From contig JAZDIP010000069.1 of the NCBI GenBank assembly GCA_043804925.1, positions 62,001 through 126,000 on the forward strand: a stretch of DNA of 64,000 nt, read 5' to 3'. A program made the translations under genes and the position numbers. This document shows positions 9,026-18,722 of the stretch, in pieces. The first letter of the stretch is position 1; every line of letters begins with the position of its first letter. The stretch is from ChocPot-Mid sp043804925. GTDB taxonomy: Bacteria; Bacteroidota; Ignavibacteria; Kapaibacteriales; UBA2268. The notes beneath the pieces were generated by a model. It saw only the letters and a program-made list of their open reading frames with translations. It did no database searches and had not been told where the DNA came from.

Positions 9026-9411
9026 TGAAAGAAAGATATCTAATTGATACTGATGTTCTAATTGATTATTTCAAGGGCAATCCGAAAGCTATCAAATTTC
9101 TTGAAAACCCTGATATAGCGATATTAATTTCCGCCATTACTGTTGCCGAACTTTTTGCAGGTGTCAGAGAAGGTCATGAAAGAGATAAAATTGAGAGCTT
9201 CATTTCAGCTTTTGAATTTTTACCACTAACACTTGAAATTTCGAAAATAGGTGGTTTACTAAAGCGTGATTATGGAAAATCTCATGGTTTGGGATTGGCA
9301 GACTCGCTTATTGCAGCAACTTCCATAATTACAGAATCAACTTTGATTACTCTTAATACTAAACATTTTAAAATGATAAAAGATGTAAAAGCACCTTATT
9401 CAAAAAGCTAA
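9025..9411 (+). CDS. VapC-like PIN-domain ribonuclease toxin
   Basis: The PIN fold is shown by LIDTDVLIDYFKG at the start, VAELFAGV in the middle and GLADSLIAATSI near the end; the Asp and Glu residues in these blocks form the metal-binding site of the family. I start at ATG 9025, which overlaps the antitoxin stop by one base; a TTG one codon earlier is also possible. Family members cut tRNA or rRNA when the antitoxin is lost. All expected acidic residues are present, so the toxin looks intact. Confidence 0.85.
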   Translation: MKERYLIDTDVLIDYFKGNPKAIKFLENPDIAILISAITVAELFAGVREGHERDKIESFISAFEFLPLTLEISKIGGLLKRDYGKSHGLGLADSLIAATSIITESTLITLNTKHFKMIKDVKAPYSKS

Positions 9412-9505
9412 TAAAACAAATCATTATTCTTTCAAATAAACCACTCCTTATTACGTATTAACTTTTTTTATAATATAAATTTGCGAAAAGAGGAAAAACA
9501 GGAAA

Positions 9506-11317
9506 ATGAGAAAAGAAAACTTCAGGAATATTGCCATTATTGCACACGTTGACCACGGCAAAACTACATTGGTTGATGCCATGCTAAAGCAGACAGGTAC
9601 TTATCATGAACACGAAGCTATAATTGAGCGTGTAATGGATTCAATGGATTTGGAAAAAGAACGCGGTATAACAATAATGGCAAAAAACACTGCAATATTT
9701 TATGAAGGTGTAAAGATAAATATTGTTGATACTCCCGGGCATGCTGATTTTGGCGGTGAAGTAGAAAGAAGCTTGAATCTTGTCGACGGTGTTTTACTGC
9801 TTGTTGATGCTAGCGAAGGACCTTTGCCTCAAACTCGTTTTGTTGTTAAGAAAGCTTTGGCAAAAAAACTACCGGTGATTTTAATTATAAATAAAATTGA
9901 CAGACAGGATGCGAGGATTCAGGAAGTGATTAATGAGGTTTACGATTTATTTATTGACCTCGATGCTAACGATGAACAAATCGAGTTTCCGATTTTATAT
10001 ACTAATTCCAAAAAGGGTGTAGCTCATGTTGAACTGAACGATGATTCAGACAGCTTAAAACCGTTATTTGATACAATCATATCTCAGATACCAGGACCTG
10101 AATCTGACGACAATGAAGTACCGCAGTTTCTTGTTACAAATCTTGATTATGACTCTTATGTTGGTCAGATTGCTGTCGGAAGATTATCGAATGGTACTTT
10201 GGAAATGAATAAGTTTTATACTCTTTGTGGAGAATTCAAAAATACTACAAATGTTAAATTCTCAGCTATATATACCTTCAGTGGCTTAAGCAAAAAGCAG
10301 GTTGAGAAAGTTGAAGCCGGAGATATTATTGCAATTGCCGGAGTAGAGGATATAAAAATTGGTGATACGATTTCATCTCTTGAAGACCCAAAACCATTAC
10401 CGAGAATAAAAGTTGACGAACCAACAGTTTCAATGATATTTTACGTAAACGACAGTCCCTTTGCAGGAAAAGAAGGAAAATTTTTAACTTCGAGACATCT
10501 GAAAACAAGATTGGAAAGAGAAGTTAAAGGTAATGTTTCTTTGCAATTCAAGCAAATGGACAGGACGGATGCATTTGAAGTAATGGGCAGGGGTGAATTG
10601 CAAATGGCTGTATTAATAGAAACTATGAGACGAGAAGGTTACGAGATGATGGTTTCGAAACCAACGGTAATAACAAAGGAAATTGACGGCAAAATACACG
10701 AGCCGGTCGAAAGATTATATATTGATATACCTGAAGAATTTATCGGGATAATTACTGAAAAAATTTCTACCCGTAAGGGCAGACTGGTTAACTTAATGAA
10801 CAGCGGAAGCGGAAGGTCAGACCTCGAGTTTTTAATACCGGCACGTGGTTTAATTGGTTTCAGAAGCCAGTTTCTGACAGATACAAAAGGTGCCGGAGTT
10901 ATGAATACATGGTTTGAAGGTTATGAGCCATGGTTCGGAGATATTCCTCATCGTTTAAAGGGTGCTATAATTGCCGACAGAAACGGAAGGGTAAACAATT
11001 TTGCTCTTATTGCTATGGCAGACCGCGGTGAATTGTTCGTATCGGCAGGAACTGAAGTTTATCAGGGAATGGTTGTGGGTGAACGAAACAAAGCACTCGA
11101 TATGGATGTTAATATAACCAAAGAGAAAAAATTAACAAATATGCGCAGCTCAACATCTGAAATAACAGTTACCATACGTCCCCCCCGCCCTATGTCACTT
11201 GACCAGACGATTGAGTTTATCGCAGAAGACGAATTGGTCGAAATCACTCCTTTGAATATACGCTTGCGAAAGATGGAACTTGACCCTAACAAGAGGAAAT
11301 TAAAGACCAGGAGCTGA
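9506..11317 (+). CDS. typA: Translational GTPase TypA/BipA
   Basis: Ribosome-binding GTPase of the EF-G family, involved in 50S assembly and stress adaptation. G motifs: AHVDHGKTTL (G1, near residue 13), ERGITI (G2), DTPGHADFGGEVERSL (G3) and NKID (G4). The C-terminal TypA-specific domain includes SGSGRSDLEFLIPARGLIGF and ends in a Lys/Arg tail (NKRKLKTRS). At 603 residues it is full length. AGG/AGGAAAA precedes the ATG. It stands alone, followed by 315 bases without a gene. Confidence 0.96.
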   Translation: MRKENFRNIAIIAHVDHGKTTLVDAMLKQTGTYHEHEAIIERVMDSMDLEKERGITIMAKNTAIFYEGVKINIVDTPGHADFGGEVERSLNLVDGVLLLVDASEGPLPQTRFVVKKALAKKLPVILIINKIDRQDARIQEVINEVYDLFIDLDANDEQIEFPILYTNSKKGVAHVELNDDSDSLKPLFDTIISQIPGPESDDNEVPQFLVTNLDYDSYVGQIAVGRLSNGTLEMNKFYTLCGEFKNTTNVKFSAIYTFSGLSKKQVEKVEAGDIIAIAGVEDIKIGDTISSLEDPKPLPRIKVDEPTVSMIFYVNDSPFAGKEGKFLTSRHLKTRLEREVKGNVSLQFKQMDRTDAFEVMGRGELQMAVLIETMRREGYEMMVSKPTVITKEIDGKIHEPVERLYIDIPEEFIGIITEKISTRKGRLVNLMNSGSGRSDLEFLIPARGLIGFRSQFLTDTKGAGVMNTWFEGYEPWFGDIPHRLKGAIIADRNGRVNNFALIAMADRGELFVSAGTEVYQGMVVGERNKALDMDVNITKEKKLTNMRSSTSEITVTIRPPRPMSLDQTIEFIAEDELVEITPLNIRLRKMELDPNKRKLKTRS

Positions 11318-11344
11318 GTTGTTAATTGTTAATTGATTTTTTCT

Positions 11345-11370
11345 GTCATTCCTGCGAAAGCAGGAATCCA
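11345..11370 (+). repeat. Short palindromic repeat in the typA 3' gap
   Basis: A hairpin ATTCCTGC-GAAA-GCAGGAAT lies within GTCATTCC...AATCCA. This is the common 'CATTCCTGCGAAAGCAGGAATC' type of dispersed intergenic repeat. There is no T run after it, so it is not a standard terminator. The rest of 11371-11632 shows no gene. Confidence 0.7.
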
Positions 11371-11632
11371 TAAATTAACAGCCAAAGTGTTCGTACATTG
11401 AACGCATAATCCCGAACTGTCTGAGATAATGACCAATGAACTCAAATACTACAAAAGTATGTGGAAAACTTTGTTGATAAAATGTTTAATGTGTGGATAA
11501 TATAAAAACCGAATATATTTCAACCAATTATCCCTTCCGAATTGTTTTTTCAATTGAATTTTATTATTATTGTAACTAAGTAATGTAAAAAAAACGAAAT
11601 AATTATTTTTATTTTAAATATTGGAGACTGTG

Positions 11633-12184
11633 ATGAAATACAAATTAATTCTACTTTTGTTAATAGCCGTTATTTCGGTTACTACAATACCTGTCAAATT
11701 GACGGCTCAAAAGGCATCTTACAATGAAGCAATAACTGTTGACCCGCTTAATTTTTTGCTGAACAGCATAGTAAATGCGAAATATGAGAAAAAATTATCA
11801 CCTACAAACTCATACACGATAGGTGCATTGTTGATTTATAGAACTACAAGCGGACAATCGAGCGGTACCTGGATGGGCTATGGTCTTAGCGGCTCATATA
11901 GGTGGTATTATGATTTGTTCAAAACAAGACAAAAAGCCATTCAAGGTTTCAGTTTCGGTCCCAGGGCTTCACTGTCCTATTATGGTTTTTCAGGAGACCA
12001 TAACGTTTCAGATGACAATGCAACGGTAATCACAATTGGTGGAGAAGCCATGTATAAATGGGTTTGGGATTCATTCGTTTTGGAAACGGGAATCCTTCTT
12101 GATTTCCCATTATACGGACATAAAGACTTGCCTTGGACTTACGGAACATTTGGACTGAATGCCGCTATTGGCTATGCATGGTAA
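11633..12184 (+). CDS. Small outer-membrane beta-barrel protein
   Basis: A signal peptide (to about residue 25, ...VKLTAQ) is followed by alternating strands: YEKKLSPTNSYTIGALLIY, GLSGSYRWYYD, GFSFGPRASLSYYGF, TIGGEAMYKWVWDSFVLETG. It ends in GYAW, an aromatic C-terminus suited to barrel assembly. The pattern resembles the DUF3575 family of FCB barrels. I start at ATG 11633 because GGAG lies at 11623; a TTG twelve bases upstream overlaps that ribosome site. Function unknown. A terminator follows. Confidence 0.65.
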   Translation: MKYKLILLLLIAVISVTTIPVKLTAQKASYNEAITVDPLNFLLNSIVNAKYEKKLSPTNSYTIGALLIYRTTSGQSSGTWMGYGLSGSYRWYYDLFKTRQKAIQGFSFGPRASLSYYGFSGDHNVSDDNATVITIGGEAMYKWVWDSFVLETGILLDFPLYGHKDLPWTYGTFGLNAAIGYAW

Positions 12185-12201
12185 TAAAAATTCGTTTCTT
12201 G

Positions 12202-12243
12202 AAAAATTGTTCCATGCCTTATGGTTTGGAACAATTTTTTTTT
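12202..12243 (+). terminator. Rho-independent terminator
   Basis: A 13-bp stem AAAAATTGTTCCA/TGGAACAATTTTT, a 12-base loop, then a continuous T run. It lies 17 bases after the barrel-protein stop. Confidence 0.88.
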
Positions 12244-12329
12244 ATAGTAAGAAATAATGTAATACATAGAAGCTGAACATTTTTTCTTTTCTTTCGTAAA
12301 ATTACATAAAGACAGAAAGGAAATTTATT

Positions 12330-12917
12330 ATGAAAAAGATATTATATATTTTTATGGTATTAATGCTGATTCTTATATCCCAATTATCGGCTAAAGATAA
12401 TATTATTCTCACTGCATCATACAACAAAAATTTCTTTTCGAATAACACATTGGATATGTATGGATTGAATCTCGAGATTTTTATCACAAAAAATGTCAGT
12501 ATAAATTATTCGCTAATGCTCGGCAGCGATGGCAGAAATTTGGCATTGCACACAACCGGAGGCGTAATTGGCGGGATTAATATGCTTGGTTACGCAATAG
12601 AAGAAGATTACTACGATGATGAAGAAAGCTCATCCGGTTTTATTTATGGTTCATCAGTTATTATGATGATTCTGCCTGAAGGAATTAATATACATGTGCC
12701 TCTGAGCCAATATGTTTCGCTTGTGCCGTATATTCATCCTTTGGGATATGATTATATAGGTAACGACCGGACTGTAAGCAGTTCTGTCGGTTTAAAAGTG
12801 ATGTATAATATCAATGATAAAATTGTATTAATACCTCAAGCCGGAGTCTCATTATTTTATTCCACTGAAAACCATACGAGCTATAACTTAGGGCTTTCTG
12901 TGGGTGTGAAACTTTAG
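12330..12917 (+). CDS. Predicted exported beta-barrel protein
   Basis: 195 residues with a clear signal peptide (MKKILYIFMVLMLILISQLSA). The rest alternates hydrophobic and polar residues as in a small barrel (NLEIFITKNVSINYSLMLGS, SVGLKVMYNINDKIVLIPQAG, YNLGLSVGVKL). An acidic loop (EEDYYDDEESS) lies near residue 90. Aliphatic C-terminus rather than aromatic. I do not recognise the family. AAAGGA precedes the ATG. It converges with the next gene. Confidence 0.55.
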   Translation: MKKILYIFMVLMLILISQLSAKDNIILTASYNKNFFSNNTLDMYGLNLEIFITKNVSINYSLMLGSDGRNLALHTTGGVIGGINMLGYAIEEDYYDDEESSSGFIYGSSVIMMILPEGINIHVPLSQYVSLVPYIHPLGYDYIGNDRTVSSSVGLKVMYNINDKIVLIPQAGVSLFYSTENHTSYNLGLSVGVKL

Positions 12918-12956
12918 TTTGTAAAGTTTATAAAGTTGAAAAATAGATTAATTTTA

Positions 12957-15900
12957 TCATTCTACCTTAACAAATGTTTGTGAAATTCTATACCCCGGAG
13001 TTCTTATAATAATGAAATATGTTCCTTGAGGTAAATCACTTAATTCAATTTTCTGAATATATTTTCCGGGTTTCATTACTTTCTTTAATATATTTTTTAC
13101 AACAATAACCTGATAATTATAAATATCAATTTGAATTGTTCCTTCTTCTATTAATTCATACTCGATTTCGATTTCATTATCACTTGGATTAGGAGCTATT
13201 ATCATTAATTTTAAATTTCCGGCACCAGCATTTATTAACCTATCGCCACCTTCCTTGCAAATGCCAAGGAGTTTAAAAGTACCGCTAATTGTATCAATTA
13301 TTAAATCATCACCGATTGCAGTAAAATTCTCTAATATCAATTCGGTTGATTCAGAATTTCCTAAACCAACAACGAACTTTATGCTCGCTAATGTTGAATC
13401 TGAAATAGGTACTATGGGTAATGTTAAAGCTAATCTTCTTTGACCATTAAGAATATTTTTTTCAGTATAATCAATAGGAGCAAGAAGTGTTGAATTAAAA
13501 ACGAGGTCTGTTGTAAAATTTTCAACTTCAGAATATTCAAGATTTGATGCATTTCTGAGATAAATTGGGATTTCAACAATTTCTCCTGCTTTTGCAGAAT
13601 CAGTACCGACATGAAGAGTGACAGAAAATTGCTGCTCGACAGATGCAATGATTTCAACTTTTCTGTTATTATTACATGAATCTATAAAATTAAATGTACC
13701 ATGGTAAGTACTATCAGCTATTCCACCAATAAATTTCAGAAATACGATTGAAGTATCTCCAGGGCTTGTTATTAAGGGAACAATGCTGTCAATAACAAAA
13801 TCGTTTATATTTATTGGCACAGTCCATGCTATTGGTAAAGTTCCGGAATTAACGATATGAAACGAAGTATCAATTTCAGTATTAATAAATTTTGTTCTTA
13901 AAAATAATAAACTATCCGAAAGCTCGAAATTTAATTCATCCTTTCTTCCTGTTATGGGAATTGATAATATTGAATCTTTAAAAGAATTACTAAATATTGA
14001 TAATGTAGCAGAACTTTCACCTATGCTTTGAGGAGAGAAAGCAATAATAAAATCTTTAGTCTCCAAAGGTGAAATTGTTGTAGATGTAAATGAAGGGACT
14101 AATGAAAATCCGGTATCTCCAGAAATTGAAATATCGGAAATAATCAAAGGATTATTCCCTGAATTTATTATAGAAATAGTATCGTATCCTAAATTCTCAC
14201 AAACAATATTGATATTGCTTTTATTTGCCGAAGATAATTCTATTTCGGAATATAAAACAACAATCTTGAACGGTCTGCTGTATAAAGTTAATTCTGTTGC
14301 TAAAGTATTTGTTATATGACAATAATATTTTCCTGTATCTGATTCTGAGATATTTTGAATAGTAAAAGATGAGCTTGAAATAATATTTGAAATTGGGATA
14401 CTGTCTTTGAACCACTGATATCTATTATTTTGACCTCCAACTATAATGTCGAAAGTATAATTTAAATTCAAACTTACATTAATATTTTTTTCTACTCCAA
14501 CACTGTCCTGTGGAGAATAAGAAAAGAATTTTGATTTATTTAAATTCGGTTCAATATCGTCGAATTCTAACGAATTATTTTCGATTCTCAGTGTATCCAT
14601 TACATTTGGAAGTTGCAGTTCAGGTAAATAAGTAAAATTACAATTGTCTAACCATAATTGAGTTAGATATTTTAAATTCTTTATCTCAACAGGTATTGGA
14701 CCATAGAGATTATTCTTACCCAATGCCAATCCCCATAATTTTGATAGGTTAAATATTTCTCTAGGCACTGTTCCAGTTAACTCGTTAGAATACAAACCAA
14801 GTTCTTCTAAATTAATAAGGTTAAATAGTTCCAAAGGAATATTTCCTGATAATCTATTAAAAGGTAATTCAAGGGCTATAAGATTACTTAATTTACCAAT
14901 TTCTTTTGGAATTTCTCCAGATAATTGGTTGCTATAAAAATAAAGACCCTTTAAATTTACTAAATTTCCCAACTCCTTTGGTATTTCTCCAGTTAATTTG
15001 TTAAAACTTAAATAAATATATTCTAGATTAGCTAAATTCCCAATTTCTTTAGGGATTCCTCCTGATAATTCATTTCGATTCATATATAATGTTTTCAAAT
15101 TTTTCAATTGACCAATTTCTTTTGGTATTTCACCATAGATTTTATTCCAGATTTGGAGATTCGGACCCCAATTTCCTAATTCGAAGGATTCCATTTCGCT
15201 TAGAAATCCTATTTCCGATGGTATTATACCAATAAGCTTATCTTGTCTTAGATTAATTTTTTGAACCCTCCCATTCACAATTGTCACTCCAAACCATTTA
15301 TCAATTGGTTCGTCTGACAACCAATTTGTATTGTTAATCCAGTTATCTCCATCGGTGCTGTTATATAATGCGATGAGGGCGAGGGAGTCAGTCCTACGAT
15401 TATATGTAGGGTACAAGGAATCTCTCGATGATGCTGCATTTAAAACCTCATAATAGTATGTGGAATCAATGTTAATAAATGCTACTATAAAAATATTATT
15501 CATGTTCCATTTTTCATGCTTAGTGAATTCAGTCGAAAATTTATAAGTTTCGCCTGGCAAAATAGGAACAGGAATATTGGGATTTATATAACCATTAAAA
15601 CCTCCTATTATTTTCCGGACTACTTTCATATGTTGAAATCCCATGATTTTTGCTGGTTTGTTAAAATAAGGATGGTTTTCATAACCATTACGATTAGAAA
15701 TATAGTTGCTTTGGTCCCATCCTTCACCAATACCTGTAACGCTGTCTTCGCAAACATATACATGCCATTTTAAGGGTAGATTGATTGTATCAATAATATT
15801 GGCGTTTACTGTAATGCTTATTCCTTTAACCTGTTCAAAATATTTAAAGTCAATTTTTATATCAATTTTAGGTTTTACTTTCAGTGCAGAATCTGAAATT

Positions 15901-16223
15901 AACTTCCAGATTGACCTGCTCAATCCTGTTACTCCTTGATTTTTTAATCTGTCTATTGCTGCCTGTGGAAAACCAGAAATTCCTAATGTTTTTATTAAAC
16001 TGTCACCATCAGGAATTGCTAAAGAATCACCTTTATGAATTCTAACACCAATTATTTTGTCAGGATAAAGATTCATTATACTATCCATGATTACAAAACC
16101 ATCGGTATCCCATCCAGACCATGCACCTGTAAAATTTTCAAATAGGATTCGACGAATCTGAGATAAGGAATTTTCGTTTGTTATTAAAAACAATACCATT
16201 ATTACCATTAAAATTTTTTTCAT
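12957..16223 (-). CDS. Large secreted mosaic protein: Omp28-like, leucine-rich repeats, cohesin-like, T9SS tail
   Basis: 1088 residues. After a signal peptide (about 1-21), residues 23-265 resemble the thioredoxin-fold Omp28 domain (FENFTGAWSGWDTDG), but the usual W-C-x-x-C cysteines are replaced. Residues about 280-545 hold about ten leucine-rich repeats of the IPKEIGNLxNLxxLxLxxN kind. An Ig-like segment (YQWFKDSIPISN... DTGKYYCHI) follows, then HYDIN/ASPM-type beta domains (about 660-860) and a cohesin-like domain (about 865-985). The last 80 residues (APNPSDNEIEIEYEL... LPQGTYFIII) are a type A sorting domain. The protein should be displayed or released by the type IX system. A role in surface adhesion is an inference from the domain set. 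Confidence 0.85.
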   Translation of the reverse strand: MKKILMVIMVLFLITNENSLSQIRRILFENFTGAWSGWDTDGFVIMDSIMNLYPDKIIGVRIHKGDSLAIPDGDSLIKTLGISGFPQAAIDRLKNQGVTGLSRSIWKLISDSALKVKPKIDIKIDFKYFEQVKGISITVNANIIDTINLPLKWHVYVCEDSVTGIGEGWDQSNYISNRNGYENHPYFNKPAKIMGFQHMKVVRKIIGGFNGYINPNIPVPILPGETYKFSTEFTKHEKWNMNNIFIVAFINIDSTYYYEVLNAASSRDSLYPTYNRRTDSLALIALYNSTDGDNWINNTNWLSDEPIDKWFGVTIVNGRVQKINLRQDKLIGIIPSEIGFLSEMESFELGNWGPNLQIWNKIYGEIPKEIGQLKNLKTLYMNRNELSGGIPKEIGNLANLEYIYLSFNKLTGEIPKELGNLVNLKGLYFYSNQLSGEIPKEIGKLSNLIALELPFNRLSGNIPLELFNLINLEELGLYSNELTGTVPREIFNLSKLWGLALGKNNLYGPIPVEIKNLKYLTQLWLDNCNFTYLPELQLPNVMDTLRIENNSLEFDDIEPNLNKSKFFSYSPQDSVGVEKNINVSLNLNYTFDIIVGGQNNRYQWFKDSIPISNIISSSSFTIQNISESDTGKYYCHITNTLATELTLYSRPFKIVVLYSEIELSSANKSNINIVCENLGYDTISIINSGNNPLIISDISISGDTGFSLVPSFTSTTISPLETKDFIIAFSPQSIGESSATLSIFSNSFKDSILSIPITGRKDELNFELSDSLLFLRTKFINTEIDTSFHIVNSGTLPIAWTVPININDFVIDSIVPLITSPGDTSIVFLKFIGGIADSTYHGTFNFIDSCNNNRKVEIIASVEQQFSVTLHVGTDSAKAGEIVEIPIYLRNASNLEYSEVENFTTDLVFNSTLLAPIDYTEKNILNGQRRLALTLPIVPISDSTLASIKFVVGLGNSESTELILENFTAIGDDLIIDTISGTFKLLGICKEGGDRLINAGAGNLKLMIIAPNPSDNEIEIEYELIEEGTIQIDIYNYQVIVVKNILKKVMKPGKYIQKIELSDLPQGTYFIIIRTPGYRISQTFVKVE

Positions 16224-16249
16224 GGCTTATCCTCAAATTATTTCAATTT

Positions 16250-18478
16250 TTACCATTTAATTGGTGTTTCAACAATTACTTCTATAGTTCTGCAATAAAA
16301 GCGACCTTCGGGCAAATCATTATTGTAAAGTAGTTTTGTTGCTCCTAAGCCGTCGTAACTCGTGTTTTTGTGTCTGATAGCATCTGCTACAGTTTTTGCT
16401 CTTTTTCTTGAAAGTGTTATATTATAATCCGGATTTCCAATTCTGTCGGAATAACCCATTACTTTCACAATTGAATTGCTTTCAATATTTTTACTGATTT
16501 GGCTTGGAATATCACGGTTGTACTTAGACAGATTCATCGAACCATATTCAAATAGTATCAAACTGTAACTGTCATACCTCTTATCGCCTTCTTTTTTCTC
16601 TTTCTTCATGCTGATGGTTTTTTGCTTGACATCGAGCATGCCAAAGCTGTTTACTTTGTTTTCACGATAATCCTCAATTTTTAAATCATATCCCGTAGGA
16701 GAGCTTAAAATCATTAATGCATCTGCTTCAGTTTCAAATTCCCAATTAATATCCTTTGATATTTTTCCTGTTCCCTTGATTTCTTTGATAATTTCTTCAT
16801 TTTGTGAAACGGAGATAACCCAGCTTCTTAGTTCCAAATCAGGAATTACATTGACAGAAAAATTAATACCTTTTAAATCAACTTTTGAAACAGTATCTCC
16901 TGAAAGATTAATAAGAGATATGACTTTCATGGTATCATTTAGAACAACAGGAGCTATTATTCTTTTATCATCAGAATATATTTCCACTCTCCTGTTTTCT
17001 TCAATTCCTTCCTGAATCTTGATATTAGATTGATTGTCCGGTAGATTTTGGGATTTTATTTTGATTCTGTTTTCAGGAATATCCCATGCAACTTGTAAAT
17101 AATTTTTAACTGTTTCCGCTCTTGCATTCGATAAAGTAGTATTCCTTGCTTCCAATCCCTGATTTGAATTGCAACCAATTAATGATAATTGTGCATCCGG
17201 ATATTGGACTAATCTTGAACCAATTATATCTAAAATATGATAATATACTTCAAGTGTAGTTAATTGAAATAATTTATCAATACGGAAATCTTTCGTGTCA
17301 TTCTTTTCTTTCACCTTATATCTTTCGGGAAGTGTTGCCGAATTCTCCTCAAAAAAAACATAATTCAACAGAGGATGCATTTTTGTTGATAAAAATTCTT
17401 CAACTTGAAATGTAGGAAATTGAATTTCTTTTCCCTTTTCATTAATGGCTGTAGCATTGATTGAAGCAGATAATTGATACTCTTTTGGTACAAATAAAGT
17501 ATCAGTTCTTTTATAATTATCTATAATAAATACAGTATATTTTTCCTCAATTGTATCAATACTAATATTAGGATTTCCTTGCTCAAATATACTCTCTGTA
17601 ATATCCAATCTTTCAATTTTAATTGTATCAATTTTTTCTCTGTGTTCAAATTTTTCTTTAATTTCAGGTATAGGTATAGAAACGTACTTCAAAGTTAAAC
17701 CCACAGAAACTGAATGGCTAAACCATACCATATTTTTAACCAAAGGAGTTAATCCATATGATAGAAATAACTCAGGAGTTAAGTAAAACGTTTTAGTTTT
17801 ATTTAAAGGTAAGTCATAGCTGAATCCTGCCTGAAGTGAAAATTGAATGTTATTAATATCCGGAATTTCACCTGATGATTTATTACGAAATATACTTTGA
17901 GAATCTTTTCCTAAGCTGTCAAGAAATGTTGCTTTCCCTTCTGGTTTAATTATCTTTTCATACTGACTATAGGAATTGGAAAGTAGTAAACCGGCACGAC
18001 AACCTGCTTTAATTGATATAGCATCAAGAAATTTAATAGCATAAAGAGGTTCGATGGTTAGTGAGTTAAATTTAGCATTAATAACATGCTCAAATTCTCC
18101 GGTTATTGGTTCTCCTTGAAGCAGTATCAGAATTTTTTCTGTTTTATTTAATTCAGTATCATCAGATTGAAACCCAAGCCGGAATGAAATGTTTTGTTGG
18201 TAAGATAAAGGATAATTATAAAACAAACCAAATCTATACCCAAAACCGTAACCATTTTGGAAAACAGGGCAACAATTGGGTATTCCAGGAAGTTTTCTAA
18301 ATTCAACATCTTGGTAGTACAAAATATAATGTGAATAAAGACCATAACTATGATAGGGAACGTCAATTAATAAATCTTTTTCTTGTGGAAATATGATTTT
18401 GAAAAAAAAGAGTTGAAAAATTATGAATAGTAATAATTTTGTTAATAGCTTAACTTTTTTTATTAAAATATAAAACAT
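16250..18478 (-). CDS. Outer-membrane protein with two OmpA-like domains
   Basis: 742 residues. The N-terminus is hydrophobic (LLTKLLLFIIFQLFFFKIIF) and is followed by a region with beta-barrel strands (about 45-270: YGFGYRFGLFYNYPLSYQQNISFRLG begins it). A first OmpA-like domain lies at about 360-505 (LSLIGCNSN... ARAETVKNYLQ... ENRRVEIYS). A beta-sandwich linker follows, then a second OmpA-like domain at about 635-742 (VKVMGYSDRIGNPDYNITLSRKRAKTV). OmpA domains bind peptidoglycan, so this probably ties the outer membrane to the wall. Two in one chain is less common. It lies 26 bases upstream of the mosaic gene on the same strand and may be cotranscribed with it. Confidence 0.75.
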   Translation of the reverse strand: MFYILIKKVKLLTKLLLFIIFQLFFFKIIFPQEKDLLIDVPYHSYGLYSHYILYYQDVEFRKLPGIPNCCPVFQNGYGFGYRFGLFYNYPLSYQQNISFRLGFQSDDTELNKTEKILILLQGEPITGEFEHVINAKFNSLTIEPLYAIKFLDAISIKAGCRAGLLLSNSYSQYEKIIKPEGKATFLDSLGKDSQSIFRNKSSGEIPDINNIQFSLQAGFSYDLPLNKTKTFYLTPELFLSYGLTPLVKNMVWFSHSVSVGLTLKYVSIPIPEIKEKFEHREKIDTIKIERLDITESIFEQGNPNISIDTIEEKYTVFIIDNYKRTDTLFVPKEYQLSASINATAINEKGKEIQFPTFQVEEFLSTKMHPLLNYVFFEENSATLPERYKVKEKNDTKDFRIDKLFQLTTLEVYYHILDIIGSRLVQYPDAQLSLIGCNSNQGLEARNTTLSNARAETVKNYLQVAWDIPENRIKIKSQNLPDNQSNIKIQEGIEENRRVEIYSDDKRIIAPVVLNDTMKVISLINLSGDTVSKVDLKGINFSVNVIPDLELRSWVISVSQNEEIIKEIKGTGKISKDINWEFETEADALMILSSPTGYDLKIEDYRENKVNSFGMLDVKQKTISMKKEKKEGDKRYDSYSLILFEYGSMNLSKYNRDIPSQISKNIESNSIVKVMGYSDRIGNPDYNITLSRKRAKTVADAIRHKNTSYDGLGATKLLYNNDLPEGRFYCRTIEVIVETPIKW

Positions 18479-18722
18479 TTTCTACTCAAATAAATATTAA
18501 AAGCTAATTGATGACTCCATTCATAAATCTAATAAACTTAATAATTCCATTAGCAAAAATAGATAATTAATTCATTAAAAACAAATTGATTGAAAATCGA
18601 AAATTGCAAAATTGAAAATTGCAATTCGTTTCTCTATTTCAAAAAAAAAGAATATCTTTGTAATTAATTGATAGTTGTCAATTGAAAATGAAAAAATGCT
18701 TTCATGATGAAAATATAATAAT

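Noticed and set aside
15516..15939. Plus-strand frames inside the mosaic cargo gene
   Set aside because: Antisense shadows without a ribosome site, and with composition that follows the real gene.
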